Below are positions 18,663 to 28,140 of a DNA stretch of 64,000 nucleotides, piece after piece. Each line of letters opens with the position of its first letter. The first letter of the stretch is position 1. The notes below the pieces were generated by a model. That model did no database searches. It saw only the letters and a list, made by a program, of their open reading frames with translations, and was not told where the DNA came from. The translations under genes were made by a program, and so were the position numbers. Origin of the DNA: Bacteroidales bacterium (lineage in GTDB: Bacteria; Bacteroidota; Bacteroidia; Bacteroidales; UBA1715); assembly GCA_024409235.1 (NCBI GenBank), contig JAKSUA010000004.1:62001-126000 (forward strand), given 5' to 3'.

Positions 18663-20393
18663 TTAATAACCAGGATTTTGTTTCAAATTACCACCAGCAT
18701 GAAGAATTATTTCAGACTGAGGAATTGGCCAACGACCAAGAGTTGCCTCATTATACTGTATTGAATGACCAGAAATATCCTGTGTTCTGAACTTGCTTGT
18801 TTCTTCCCAACGCACCAAATCCCAATAGCGTTCTGCTTCACAATACATTTCAACACGACGTTCATGTTTCACCGCTTCTAAGTTAATTGAAGACAAGTTT
18901 GCAGGTGTAGCAGATGGAGTATAAGTATAACAAGCAGAAGATGAACCAGATTTTGAATAATCTAATTTTCTTGCACTATTACGGGCACGCTCACGTAACT
19001 CATTAACTAATTTTAAAGCCTCAGCTTCATGTCCACATTGAACACCAGCTTCTGCAGCGATCAACATAACGTCAGCCCAACGAAGAACAATGTTGTTCTT
19101 TCCTGAACACTGACTACTAAAACCACTGTTGCATAACAATGTACTCAACTGGCTTTTTTTCATACAATAATAACCTGTGTTCCAATCAACTTTTCCTATT
19201 GCATACCAACCTTCTCCACCAGATATATTTGCTGGTAAACACCAAGCTGCAGTATCCAATTTCAAACGATCTATTGACTTATCTATATCAGCATTTCCTG
19301 TACGAGGTGCAGCTACAATCATACTTGCACGGGCATCACCGTCTTCAAACTCATTCAACAAATCCTGTGTTGGCATTGCAAAACCATAACCCAAACCATC
19401 TTCTATTTGAGCTGCATTTGTTGCAGGATTACGATAATAACGCGGAGCAACATATACACATTGAATAGTACCATCACTTTGACGTCCGTATTTAGAACCA
19501 GCTAAGTATTGTACTGCAAAAACAACTTCTTTACTGTTTTCAAAGCTTTCTCCATAAATATCGAAAACATCCTGATAATGAGCTTGCAATCCGTATGTAG
19601 AACCATTTGCTTCTTCATACAAACCATATGCTGTATTGTAAGCATTTTCATAATCTTTTGAATTACTACAGAAATTTGCACGATACAAATAAGCTTTTGC
19701 TAAGAAAGCTCTTGCAGCACCATTTGTAACTTTACCCATTTCAGCTGTTTTTGGAAGATCACCTTTAATATCTTCCAACTCCTTAATAATAAAGTCATAT
19801 TGTGCTTTTAACTGCTTACTACCGATATTGTCATCACCAGAAGCACGGTTACCAAGATTTTCTGCATCAGCTACCGAAACGGTTTTTTCAGCTAAAATTA
19901 CAGGTCCAAAAACCTTAGTCAATTGGAAATAATACCATGCACGCAAGAAACGAACTTCTGCACGCATTTTCTTATAGTTAGCAGAAGTTTTTCCTTCTGT
20001 AGCAGACAACATTGCATTTGCACGAGCAATTGCAATATAACCAGCTTTCCAAATACCACTCATTACAGAACTTCTATCTGTAGCTTCGAACACAGCCAAC
20101 TGTCCACTTTTGTCCCAGTCATCGCCTGTTGTGTAAGTTGATAATGTATTTGCACCACCACGTTCACAATCATCACTACAGATATCACCTATCTTCCACA
20201 AAAATTCATCATGCATTTCGAACCAGCCAAGTGGATCGTAAACTGCATTCACTGCCAACTGACATTGGGCAGGATCATTATAATACGTTGCACTACTAGA
20301 CACTCCAAGAGGATCCTTAGTTATGAAATCTTTACTACAAGAACATAACCCTAGTGCTACTATTATTGCGATTGTTACTTTTTTCATTTTCAT
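18663..20393 (-). CDS. SusD/RagB-family nutrient-binding outer-membrane lipoprotein
   Basis: A 576-residue SusD-type protein: lipobox LGLCSC, then SKDFITKDPLGVSSSATYYND, the usual entry, TPR-like helices with RAEVRFLRAWYYFQLTKVFG and GAARAFLAKAYLYRANF, and the C-terminal EAVKHERRVEMYCEAERYWDLVRW stretch (read in parts) diagnostic of the family. It caps the SusC barrel from outside and delivers substrate. Start could be ATG 20393 or 20387. It follows susC by 13 bases. The ligand cannot be inferred because the operon has no enzyme. Confidence 0.96.
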   Translation of the reverse strand: MKMKKVTIAIIVALGLCSCSKDFITKDPLGVSSSATYYNDPAQCQLAVNAVYDPLGWFEMHDEFLWKIGDICSDDCERGGANTLSTYTTGDDWDKSGQLAVFEATDRSSVMSGIWKAGYIAIARANAMLSATEGKTSANYKKMRAEVRFLRAWYYFQLTKVFGPVILAEKTVSVADAENLGNRASGDDNIGSKQLKAQYDFIIKELEDIKGDLPKTAEMGKVTNGAARAFLAKAYLYRANFCSNSKDYENAYNTAYGLYEEANGSTYGLQAHYQDVFDIYGESFENSKEVVFAVQYLAGSKYGRQSDGTIQCVYVAPRYYRNPATNAAQIEDGLGYGFAMPTQDLLNEFEDGDARASMIVAAPRTGNADIDKSIDRLKLDTAAWCLPANISGGEGWYAIGKVDWNTGYYCMKKSQLSTLLCNSGFSSQCSGKNNIVLRWADVMLIAAEAGVQCGHEAEALKLVNELRERARNSARKLDYSKSGSSSACYTYTPSATPANLSSINLEAVKHERRVEMYCEAERYWDLVRWEETSKFRTQDISGHSIQYNEATLGRWPIPQSEIILHAGGNLKQNPGY

Positions 20394-20406
20394 ACGTTAT
20401 CTTTAA

Positions 20407-23400
20407 TTAAAATCCTAAGTTAACACCGAATACAAAAGATCTTGCTTGTGGATAAACACCACGATCAACACCATATTCAGGACCTTCCCAGTTCAAAGAA
20501 GTATTTGTACCAATTTCAGGATCGAATCCAGAATATTTCGTAAATGTCAACAAGTTTTGTGCTTGAATATAGAAACGAAGTGTTTTTATTTTCGCTTTTT
20601 CAACAATGTTTTCAGGAACAGTATAACCCAAAGTTACATTCTTCAAACGGAAATAAGAGCCATTCTCAATATAAGCAGAACTTGGATAACCTGTTGTATT
20701 TGTGTATTGGCCTGCATCTGTTGGTTCAGAAGATCCTTTATTTTCAGAAGACCATACATCCAAACGACGTGTTGATACATTTGAATTCAATGCAGCACCA
20801 TCCAAATAATATTTTGTGTTATTGAAAATATCGTTACCAGCAACACCTTGAAATGCTAATCCTAAGTCAAAACCTGCAAAAGCAGCATCAAAATTAAATC
20901 CATAAGTGAAATCTGGATTAGGATTACCGATACAAACGATATCATTTGAAGTAATCTGTCCGTCACCGTCAACATCTTTAATTTTGAACTCACCCAATTT
21001 TGCAGTTGGCTGAGCTGATTGATTAATTTCTTCATAAGAAGAGAATACTCCATCAACTTTGTAACCCCAGAATGAAGCAATTGGATAACCTTCAAGTGTT
21101 CTACAAGCATATACATTTGAAGAACGTCCTACGTTACCACCATAAAGAACTGTTCCACCCAATTCTTTAACTTCATTGTAGTTATGAGATAAATTACCGC
21201 CGATACTATAGTTGAATGTATATTTGCTATCTTCACTAAATTTGTGATTGTTGCGATATACCAAGCTCAACTCATAACCGCGGTTCATAATTTTACCAGC
21301 ATTTACAGTTGGATTTTTGTTATCACATCCAACAACTGAAGGAACTGCAATTGCAACCAAGTTGTCAACGTTATTCTTGACGAAATAGTCAAAGTTAAAC
21401 ATCAATTTATTTTTCCAGAAACTGATATCAGTTCCCAAATCCCAGCTAGTTGCTTCCTCCCAATGTAACTCTTCATTGGCAATACCATCAGAAACTACAC
21501 CAGACACCGATGTTCCGCCAAAGTTATATCCAGATTCTGGGTCAGCAACCATACTTGAAACGTATTGGTAGTTAGCAATATTTTCGTTACCGATTTTACC
21601 CCAACCACCACGAATCTTGAATAAATTAATATTGTTTTTCAAGAAATCAACTCTTTGGAAGAACATTTCTTTATTCAATTTCCATGCTAAACCAAGTGAA
21701 GGGAAATAACCATACTTATAAGCTGCACCGAAACGAGAAGAACCATCACGTCTTAAAGTAAAATTAACCAAATATTTATCTCTGTAAGAGTACTCCATAC
21801 GACCTATATACGAAAGCATAGAGTGTTCACTTGGAACTTGCCATGTTTCTGCCCAAGTAGTACCATTCTCACCAGAAATGATATAGTGTTGATAATCTTC
21901 TGGACCAATATTTTCAATACGTGTCTTATAAGCCTCTTGTGCATCATACAATGCTTCGTGACCTAATAAGAAACGGAAGCCATGGTTAATTTTTGTTGTA
22001 TCAATTTTGTCATAAATATTGAATGTATAAGTTAAAGTGTTAGACACACTCCAGTTATACCCACCATTAATAGTGTTTTCTATATAAGAAACGCCATTAT
22101 TCTGTGTAGTTGACACGAAATATTCTGGAACATATTGTTTGTCTTCATTAGCCCATTTACCATAGTTAAATTGAGATTTGAATTCAAGACCATCCAACAA
22201 AAAGTCTAATTTGTAATTCAACCATGCACCGCCACCGATACCATATCCAGTTTTTTGATTGTCCTCGTAAGCCAATTTTACCTCAGGATTACCAAAAGAT
22301 TGACCAGAGGCTGCACTTGCAGGATTTTTACCACCAGATACAGTTGGATCAAAAATCAAAGCTTGACCAATTGCTGAATACTCAAGCTGACCTTCACTAA
22401 CATAATCCTGAGAATTTTGGCTATATCCTAGATTTGCACCAATATCCAAACGTTTGTTTACTTTATACATTGATTTCAAACCAAAGTCGTAACGATTATA
22501 GTTAGTTGTTCTAACAATACCGTCTTGATCTTGATATCCTGCATTAATAGTCCAAGAACTTTTTGCAGAACCACCTTCAGCAGAAACTCTGTACTTCTGA
22601 ATTGTAGCTACACGGAAAATTGTGTCTTGCCAATTTGCGTTGTTTCCACCAAATCCGTTTGCTACTGTATTTTCACTACCCATCAAAGCAGCAAATTCAT
22701 CACCAGAGCAAACATCCATTTGTTTCCATGCCTTTTGGATACCTTTATAACCATCGAAATTGATGTTTACATATTCGTAATCAGCGGCTTCGTTACCACC
22801 TTTTGTTGTGATAAGTACAACACCGTTAGCACCACGAGCACCATAAATAGCACAAGAAGAGGCATCCTTCAAAATTGTTAAGGATTCGATATTTCCTGGA
22901 TCACCACGATATTCATAACCCTGAGGAACACCATCAACAACGTACAAAGGACGTGCATCACCAGTAGTACCACGACCACGGATAACGATATCCATTGCAG
23001 CACCAGGAGTACCAGAGTTAGAAGTTACACTTACACCGGCAGCCTTACCTTGCAAAGCTTGGTCAACAGCAAGAACTGGAGCTTTAGAAATTTCCTCACC
23101 ACCAAGCACTGTGTTAGAACCAGTAGCATCTTCTGCTTTTACCGCAGCATAACCGATTTTTACAACTGGATCAACCATGATTGCATCAGGTTTCAAAGCA
23201 ACATTAAAAGTCTTCTTTGCACCTACTTTCATTGTTTGAGCAACAAAGCCCAAATAAGAGAACTCAAGGACTGATTCAGCATTTTTCACTGTTAAAGTCC
23301 ATGTTCCGTCCAATTCTGTGAAAGTACCATTAGTTGTGTTCAACTCAGCAACAGAAGCAGCAATAAGCGGAGCTCCTTTCTGGTCTGTCAACTTACCCGA

Positions 23401-23490
23401 CACAGTTATCTGTGCACTAACAGTTCCCACAGAAAAAAACGCGATCAAAAAAATGACTAAGCATCTTTTTTGTTTGAAGATTTTTTTCAT
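20407..23490 (-). CDS. SusC/RagA-family TonB-linked outer-membrane transporter
   Basis: A 1027-residue protein: signal peptide ending SVGTVSAQ, carboxypeptidase-D regulatory-like domain (about 30-105), TonB-dependent plug with VDQALQGKAAGVSVTSNSG, RGRGTTGDARPLYVVDGVP and GARGANGVVLITTKGG, then a 22-strand barrel ending in Phe (VFGVNLGF). No N-terminal STN domain, so no anti-sigma signalling through FecR is expected. Paired with the SusD gene 13 bases downstream, it imports an oligomer using TonB energy. The regulator at 23609-27034 is directly upstream on the same strand. Confidence 0.97.
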   Translation of the reverse strand: MKKIFKQKRCLVIFLIAFFSVGTVSAQITVSGKLTDQKGAPLIAASVAELNTTNGTFTELDGTWTLTVKNAESVLEFSYLGFVAQTMKVGAKKTFNVALKPDAIMVDPVVKIGYAAVKAEDATGSNTVLGGEEISKAPVLAVDQALQGKAAGVSVTSNSGTPGAAMDIVIRGRGTTGDARPLYVVDGVPQGYEYRGDPGNIESLTILKDASSCAIYGARGANGVVLITTKGGNEAADYEYVNINFDGYKGIQKAWKQMDVCSGDEFAALMGSENTVANGFGGNNANWQDTIFRVATIQKYRVSAEGGSAKSSWTINAGYQDQDGIVRTTNYNRYDFGLKSMYKVNKRLDIGANLGYSQNSQDYVSEGQLEYSAIGQALIFDPTVSGGKNPASAASGQSFGNPEVKLAYEDNQKTGYGIGGGAWLNYKLDFLLDGLEFKSQFNYGKWANEDKQYVPEYFVSTTQNNGVSYIENTINGGYNWSVSNTLTYTFNIYDKIDTTKINHGFRFLLGHEALYDAQEAYKTRIENIGPEDYQHYIISGENGTTWAETWQVPSEHSMLSYIGRMEYSYRDKYLVNFTLRRDGSSRFGAAYKYGYFPSLGLAWKLNKEMFFQRVDFLKNNINLFKIRGGWGKIGNENIANYQYVSSMVADPESGYNFGGTSVSGVVSDGIANEELHWEEATSWDLGTDISFWKNKLMFNFDYFVKNNVDNLVAIAVPSVVGCDNKNPTVNAGKIMNRGYELSLVYRNNHKFSEDSKYTFNYSIGGNLSHNYNEVKELGGTVLYGGNVGRSSNVYACRTLEGYPIASFWGYKVDGVFSSYEEINQSAQPTAKLGEFKIKDVDGDGQITSNDIVCIGNPNPDFTYGFNFDAAFAGFDLGLAFQGVAGNDIFNNTKYYLDGAALNSNVSTRRLDVWSSENKGSSEPTDAGQYTNTTGYPSSAYIENGSYFRLKNVTLGYTVPENIVEKAKIKTLRFYIQAQNLLTFTKYSGFDPEIGTNTSLNWEGPEYGVDRGVYPQARSFVFGVNLGF

Positions 23491-23561
23491 GAAAATTTAA
23501 TTTAGTTAAACATTTATTTACATTCCTCCATCACGATTTTCACCATTACGGAAAGAACGGA

Positions 23562-23592
23562 CAAATTTATCAAAAGATTATTTCTTTCAAAA
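23562..23592 (-). promoter_or_regulatory. Promoter of the susC-susD-lipoprotein operon
   Basis: On the minus strand TTTTG, 18 bases, then TAAATTTG at 23562-23569, a full match to the Bacteroidetes TTTG/TAnnTTTG pair. It predicts a leader of about 65 nt before the susC ATG and lies entirely in the 118-base gap after the regulator stop. Confidence 0.75.
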
Positions 23593-23608
23593 CAATTTTT
23601 GAATAATT

Positions 23609-26600
23609 CTATCGTTTATCTAAATATTTCATAATAAGCTTTCGTAACTCATTCATTTTGTATGGTTTAGCAATGTATGTATCACATCCTACATCGAAAC
23701 ATTGTAGCTTTGCTTCATAATTTCCATACTGAGTCTGAGCAATAATTGGAACAACCTTATTTTCTTTTCTGATTTCCTGTACAACCTCATATCCGTTCTT
23801 CTGAGGCAGCAAAATATCGACTAAAATAACATCTATCTTTTCAATAGACATAAATTTTTCAACTGATTCCACACCGTTTTCCGCTCTTACAACATTAATT
23901 CTTGTAGAAGCTAAACTATCGTAAATATATCTATAGCTGTCATCATCATAATCACAGACCAAAATAGTCTTATCAGACCAATCATATTCTTCGTTCGGTA
24001 AATCAAATATGACTTCTTTTTGTGCTATTTGAGTATCGTCAGATAAAACAATTTCACTATTTGTCGTCCATAAAAATTCAACTGCAGTAACAGTTTCATT
24101 TAGATTTGTCTCATAACGAGCAAATTGGCGGATTGTTTTTACTATACCATCTTTTGTGTAAATTTCTATTTCAACGACTTCTGGTATTTGTCCTTCCAAC
24201 AATATTTTCCTATATTTTTTTGAATTTGATTTTATTTCATTTGACATCAAATCCTTTATTGCAACAATTCCATCCACAAATTCCTTTTCTGCATAACCAG
24301 TTAGTTGCAGCACTGAAGGACTTACATATTCAACTTTTTCAGATGGCAAAAGAACTCGAAAAACAACGTCCTGAACTGTATTTTCATATAATTCCAGTCT
24401 TCTCTTCAATGCCAGTTTTTCTTTGCTCTGCAAAAGCATTTTCTGTTTAAAATCATTTAGCAGCTCTTCATTCTTCGTATTTTTCTCAGACAATATTGCT
24501 AACTTTTTCTCTATCCCTTCCCTTTGTTTCTCTGACTCAGACCGTTGGCGTGTTGCAGCATCACGTTGAAGTTTCATCTGAACATTCTGTAATTCAATCT
24601 GTTCAGTTTTTCGTTTTATATCCAAAACCTTTAAATCAACTTGTTTTTTTAGTATGTTTCTCATTCTTATCATACGCTGCATACGTTGAATAAATACAAA
24701 ACATATAATTGCAATAAGAACCAATACCAAAACCACATAAAACTCAGTACGTTCCCACAAAGCTTTTGCTATATGAATATGGAGTTCCATTTCAGGATCA
24801 GTCTCATTATTTAAGTGTTTCACATAGAGAACATAATCTCCACCAGGTAAATTTGTATATGTGATCTCGTTTTCGTTATGAAGCAGCACCCATCTATCAC
24901 TAAATCCCTTCATTTTATATGAAAAATCACGTGTTCTTGATTGATCAAAATAAAAATCAGAAAACTTTATAATCATATCTTTTTGATTATAAGGTAATTC
25001 TATATAATATTTGCCGTCATCCATTCTTATTGAAGTACTATTCTTGTAAGAATATGCAGATTCTCCTTTCAACAAGACGTCCGTCAACCGAATTCCATGA
25101 ATATTTTCTTTATCTTTTTTGATTGGCAATGGAATAGATTTTATTCCCCGGTCAGTTCCTATCAGAAGTTTTCCCTGAGAAACACAAAACGAATTACGTT
25201 GCATTTCCCCTTTATTCAAAGTCGATATTAACTGAAATTCATTCTGAGCAGGATTATACAAATAACTATTCTTAGGAGTAACAACTATCATTGTAGAATC
25301 TTCCTGAGGAATAATTCCGCAAACAGCAATATTATTAGCTATTTGAACATTATTCAAGGCAATTATTGTATCTTTTTCCGGGTTATAGTAGCCTAATCCC
25401 TGTAAAGAACCAAACCAAATTTTTCCATCTTTTGTCTGAGAAATACTTGTTACTACCGAACTTCTCATTCCTGGAAATTCATCATATCGATATATCTTAG
25501 ACTCTCCATCTGGAAATATCTTTGAGATACCATAATAAGAACCAATCCAAACATTTTTCTCTATATCTTCATAAAAACAGATAGTTCCATCACACGAAAT
25601 ATTAAGAAATCCGTCGTTTTCATACCCAGTATAATGACGAATAAATTTCGCACTATCACGATTAAAAACATATACTCCACTAGCATATGTACCTATCCAT
25701 ATATTCCTCTGTGAATCAGCATAAACAGACGAGATATCCTTTGCCGGACATTTTGATAATTCTTTATAGAACGATAATTTATTTGATGTCAAAGACAATG
25801 CATATATTCCATGATTGAAAGTTCCAATCCAAATATATTTACCATCCGAAACAAGAGAAGTAATTGCATTTCCAAATGAATAGCCTTGAAAACCAGACTC
25901 ATAAGTATAATTCTCAATAGAACCTTTTTGCTTATTATAAACAAATAAACCTCCCCCATCTGTTCCAATATACAGATTTCCAGATTCTTCAACCTGAGAA
26001 AGAATCTTTTGATTTTGAATGCTGTTATCTATTAAATCAACATTATCAAAGCTGTACGAGCCAAACAATTCAATAGTAATACCTCCAAAAGAATGTCCAA
26101 CCCAAATATTACCAAAGCAATCTTTATATATTGAGGAACAATTTTTATTTACAATATTTTGTACCTTCACCTCACGTATTCCCGTTTCAAAATTCAAAGC
26201 ATACAAACCATGAGAACGGGTTCCTACTAATAATAAAGAATCCGAAATAACTTCAATATCATTTACATACGTATCAAAAATATTTGACTGTTTGAACGAC
26301 TTCGTTTTCTTTAATTTCTCATAGATTTCTATCTCACCGTCTTCGTAACAGACACACATTTTCTCCTTATTCAAAATCTTTATCAAAGAAACTGCATTAC
26401 TATTTTGAGCAATAATTTTGACTACACCATCCTTTGACAATTGAAATACCTGACCTGCTTTATTTCCAACAATTAAATTATTTTCATCTATCTTATCCAT
26501 TGACGAAACAAATTCATTCGTCTGAAAGTCAATATATTGTACTTCACGGAGTGTGTCATCACCTTTTTCAGCATAATACACATACTTGTCGTCTGATTGT

Positions 26601-27034
26601 ACAAAACAACCTGCATCTGTAGGAAAAACGCGCAAAGCTGGCTTCATGTTTATTTTCCCTTCAGTATTATAAAAATGAAAATGGCTGAAATTTCCCTCCA
26701 TGGGGTTAAAACAATCCACCCCCGACATCGTACCAACCCAAATATTATCACCTTTTGGACAAACAGAATGTACAAAATTATGAGAGATACTTTGATTTGA
26801 GTTAGCTAAAGTTTGATATACCTTGTAATCAAAACCATCATATCGTACCAGACCATTCTCCGTTGCAATCCAAATAAATCCTTGATTATCCTGGGATATT
26901 TGATGGATATTTCCATTTATCAATCCGTCATCAACAGTAAGACGCACAGTTTTATAGTTTTGTTGAGCAAGAATCTGATTCCCGAACAACAACACCCAAA
27001 ACAATACAACTATTTTCCCCAGATGTTTCACCAT
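23609..27034 (-). CDS. Propeller sensor with PAS and receiver domains but no histidine kinase core
   Basis: An 1141-residue protein. Signal peptide ending QILAQ; two-component-type beta-propeller repeats (about 30-690; repeated GLVRYDG, IWIGT, NIWVG-type motifs); Y_Y_Y domain (about 695-755); TM (about 762-785); long coiled coil (about 785-890); PAS (about 895-1000); short linker; receiver domain (1021-1141) with Asp1073 in LVDILLP, Thr1101 and Lys1123 in IAKPY. HisKA and HATPase domains, about 230 residues in hybrid kinases, are absent, and no HTH follows. It directly precedes the SusCD operon, so it should sense that substrate. The start lies 2 bases after the Smr gene stop. Confidence 0.85.
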   Translation of the reverse strand: MVKHLGKIVVLFWVLLFGNQILAQQNYKTVRLTVDDGLINGNIHQISQDNQGFIWIATENGLVRYDGFDYKVYQTLANSNQSISHNFVHSVCPKGDNIWVGTMSGVDCFNPMEGNFSHFHFYNTEGKINMKPALRVFPTDAGCFVQSDDKYVYYAEKGDDTLREVQYIDFQTNEFVSSMDKIDENNLIVGNKAGQVFQLSKDGVVKIIAQNSNAVSLIKILNKEKMCVCYEDGEIEIYEKLKKTKSFKQSNIFDTYVNDIEVISDSLLLVGTRSHGLYALNFETGIREVKVQNIVNKNCSSIYKDCFGNIWVGHSFGGITIELFGSYSFDNVDLIDNSIQNQKILSQVEESGNLYIGTDGGGLFVYNKQKGSIENYTYESGFQGYSFGNAITSLVSDGKYIWIGTFNHGIYALSLTSNKLSFYKELSKCPAKDISSVYADSQRNIWIGTYASGVYVFNRDSAKFIRHYTGYENDGFLNISCDGTICFYEDIEKNVWIGSYYGISKIFPDGESKIYRYDEFPGMRSSVVTSISQTKDGKIWFGSLQGLGYYNPEKDTIIALNNVQIANNIAVCGIIPQEDSTMIVVTPKNSYLYNPAQNEFQLISTLNKGEMQRNSFCVSQGKLLIGTDRGIKSIPLPIKKDKENIHGIRLTDVLLKGESAYSYKNSTSIRMDDGKYYIELPYNQKDMIIKFSDFYFDQSRTRDFSYKMKGFSDRWVLLHNENEITYTNLPGGDYVLYVKHLNNETDPEMELHIHIAKALWERTEFYVVLVLVLIAIICFVFIQRMQRMIRMRNILKKQVDLKVLDIKRKTEQIELQNVQMKLQRDAATRQRSESEKQREGIEKKLAILSEKNTKNEELLNDFKQKMLLQSKEKLALKRRLELYENTVQDVVFRVLLPSEKVEYVSPSVLQLTGYAEKEFVDGIVAIKDLMSNEIKSNSKKYRKILLEGQIPEVVEIEIYTKDGIVKTIRQFARYETNLNETVTAVEFLWTTNSEIVLSDDTQIAQKEVIFDLPNEEYDWSDKTILVCDYDDDSYRYIYDSLASTRINVVRAENGVESVEKFMSIEKIDVILVDILLPQKNGYEVVQEIRKENKVVPIIAQTQYGNYEAKLQCFDVGCDTYIAKPYKMNELRKLIMKYLDKR

Positions 27035-27036
27035 TT

Positions 27037-28083
27037 TTATTTGTAGATTTTTTTCAAATAAACCAATGTCGCACCAAATTTATATTTTTGAAAAGAAGCA
27101 TCCTGATAAAAAAACTGTGGATAATCCTTATCCAAACAACCACGAATCTTTGCTTTCAGGATTCCTTGTCCAACACCATGAATAAAAACGATTTTTTCGT
27201 ATCCTTCCGATATTGCCTTTGCCAGCTCTGATTCGAAGACCTTCATCTGCATTTCTAGCTTTTCCAAAGGAGACATTTTTGAATCATCATCAACGAGTTC
27301 TAAAATATGTAAATCTACTTCTTTAAATTTTTCCGTTTTTTTAATTTCTTTCACTTCGTTTTTCTTCAAATCCTGCTTTTCTTGTATAGCTTCTTGAATT
27401 TTTTCCGGCTCTACATTCAGTAGTTTTTTTTCTTCAGATTCTCTGATTTTCAGTGCGTCATAAAAATCAATCACATATGCATCCTCATCAAAGAAATCAT
27501 TTACAACAAAAACTCCTGGTTTATAGAATTTTACTGGATTTATAGCAATTTCAATATCTACATTTTTTTGACTCTCAAAGTTTCTATTCTTAAAGAATAT
27601 CCCTTGAAAGTGAAGTTTTTCCATTTTTGTCAAACTCTCATATTCAAACTCTGCGATCAATAATTTTGAGTTAGCTTCCAACATTCCCGAAGAAATTCTA
27701 TTCAGAAGATTCTCTTCTCGCGAAGAAAGAACATACAACGTGTGATAATTACAGTCATTGATTACATAAGCTTCAAACAAATTTGATTTTTTAGCATTTC
27801 TTATAAAAGCCAAAAATAAATGAGGAGAATCATTTCCTTCTATATCCTCGTCTTCTAAGTCATCAGTATTTAATATTTCCTCTGGCATAATCTGAACAGA
27901 AGTATTATTCACCTCATTTTTCTTCTCTGGTCTTTCTATCAATACCAATTCATTCTCACGAACAGGCAAAGTAAATCCTGATTCATCAATAATTTCGACA
28001 GTCGATGAATTTACAATTCTACTAACAACGCCTCCCCCAACGTCATTTAAATAACGAACAATATCTCCCGCTTGGAATTTCAT
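27037..28083 (-). CDS. DUF2027 / Smr-domain protein (MutS2-C-like)
   Basis: About 348 residues. The N-terminal KFQAGDIVRYLNDVGGGVV and LPVRENELVLI match DUF2027; a middle domain is followed by a Lys/Glu-rich linker and a C-terminal Smr domain with VDLHILELV and IFIHGVGQGILKAKI (family: DLHG... and HGxGxGxL). Smr domains are nucleases or nucleic-acid binding modules. ATG 28083 is chosen over 28107 because a TACTTTTG -7 box (28105-28112) overlaps the latter. The gene is followed after 2 bases by the propeller sensor, so both may share a transcript. Confidence 0.85.
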   Translation of the reverse strand: MKFQAGDIVRYLNDVGGGVVSRIVNSSTVEIIDESGFTLPVRENELVLIERPEKKNEVNNTSVQIMPEEILNTDDLEDEDIEGNDSPHLFLAFIRNAKKSNLFEAYVINDCNYHTLYVLSSREENLLNRISSGMLEANSKLLIAEFEYESLTKMEKLHFQGIFFKNRNFESQKNVDIEIAINPVKFYKPGVFVVNDFFDEDAYVIDFYDALKIRESEEKKLLNVEPEKIQEAIQEKQDLKKNEVKEIKKTEKFKEVDLHILELVDDDSKMSPLEKLEMQMKVFESELAKAISEGYEKIVFIHGVGQGILKAKIRGCLDKDYPQFFYQDASFQKYKFGATLVYLKKIYK

Positions 28084-28104
28084 AATTACATTTTTTTTGG
28101 AAGC

Positions 28105-28112
28105 CAAAAGTA
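28105..28112 (-). promoter_or_regulatory. Putative -7 box of the Smr-domain gene
   Basis: Minus-strand TACTTTTG fits TAnnTTTG and lies in the 57-base gap with queA. Transcription would begin near 28099, which supports the ATG at 28083. A near-match TACTTTTA on the plus strand (28115-28122) may serve queA. Confidence 0.5.
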
Positions 28113-28140
28113 CGTACTTTTACCAAAATTTCAGTAGAAA

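Noticed and set aside
22525..22881. 118-aa plus-strand ORF inside susC
   Set aside because: Antisense to a strongly supported SusC gene and without motif.
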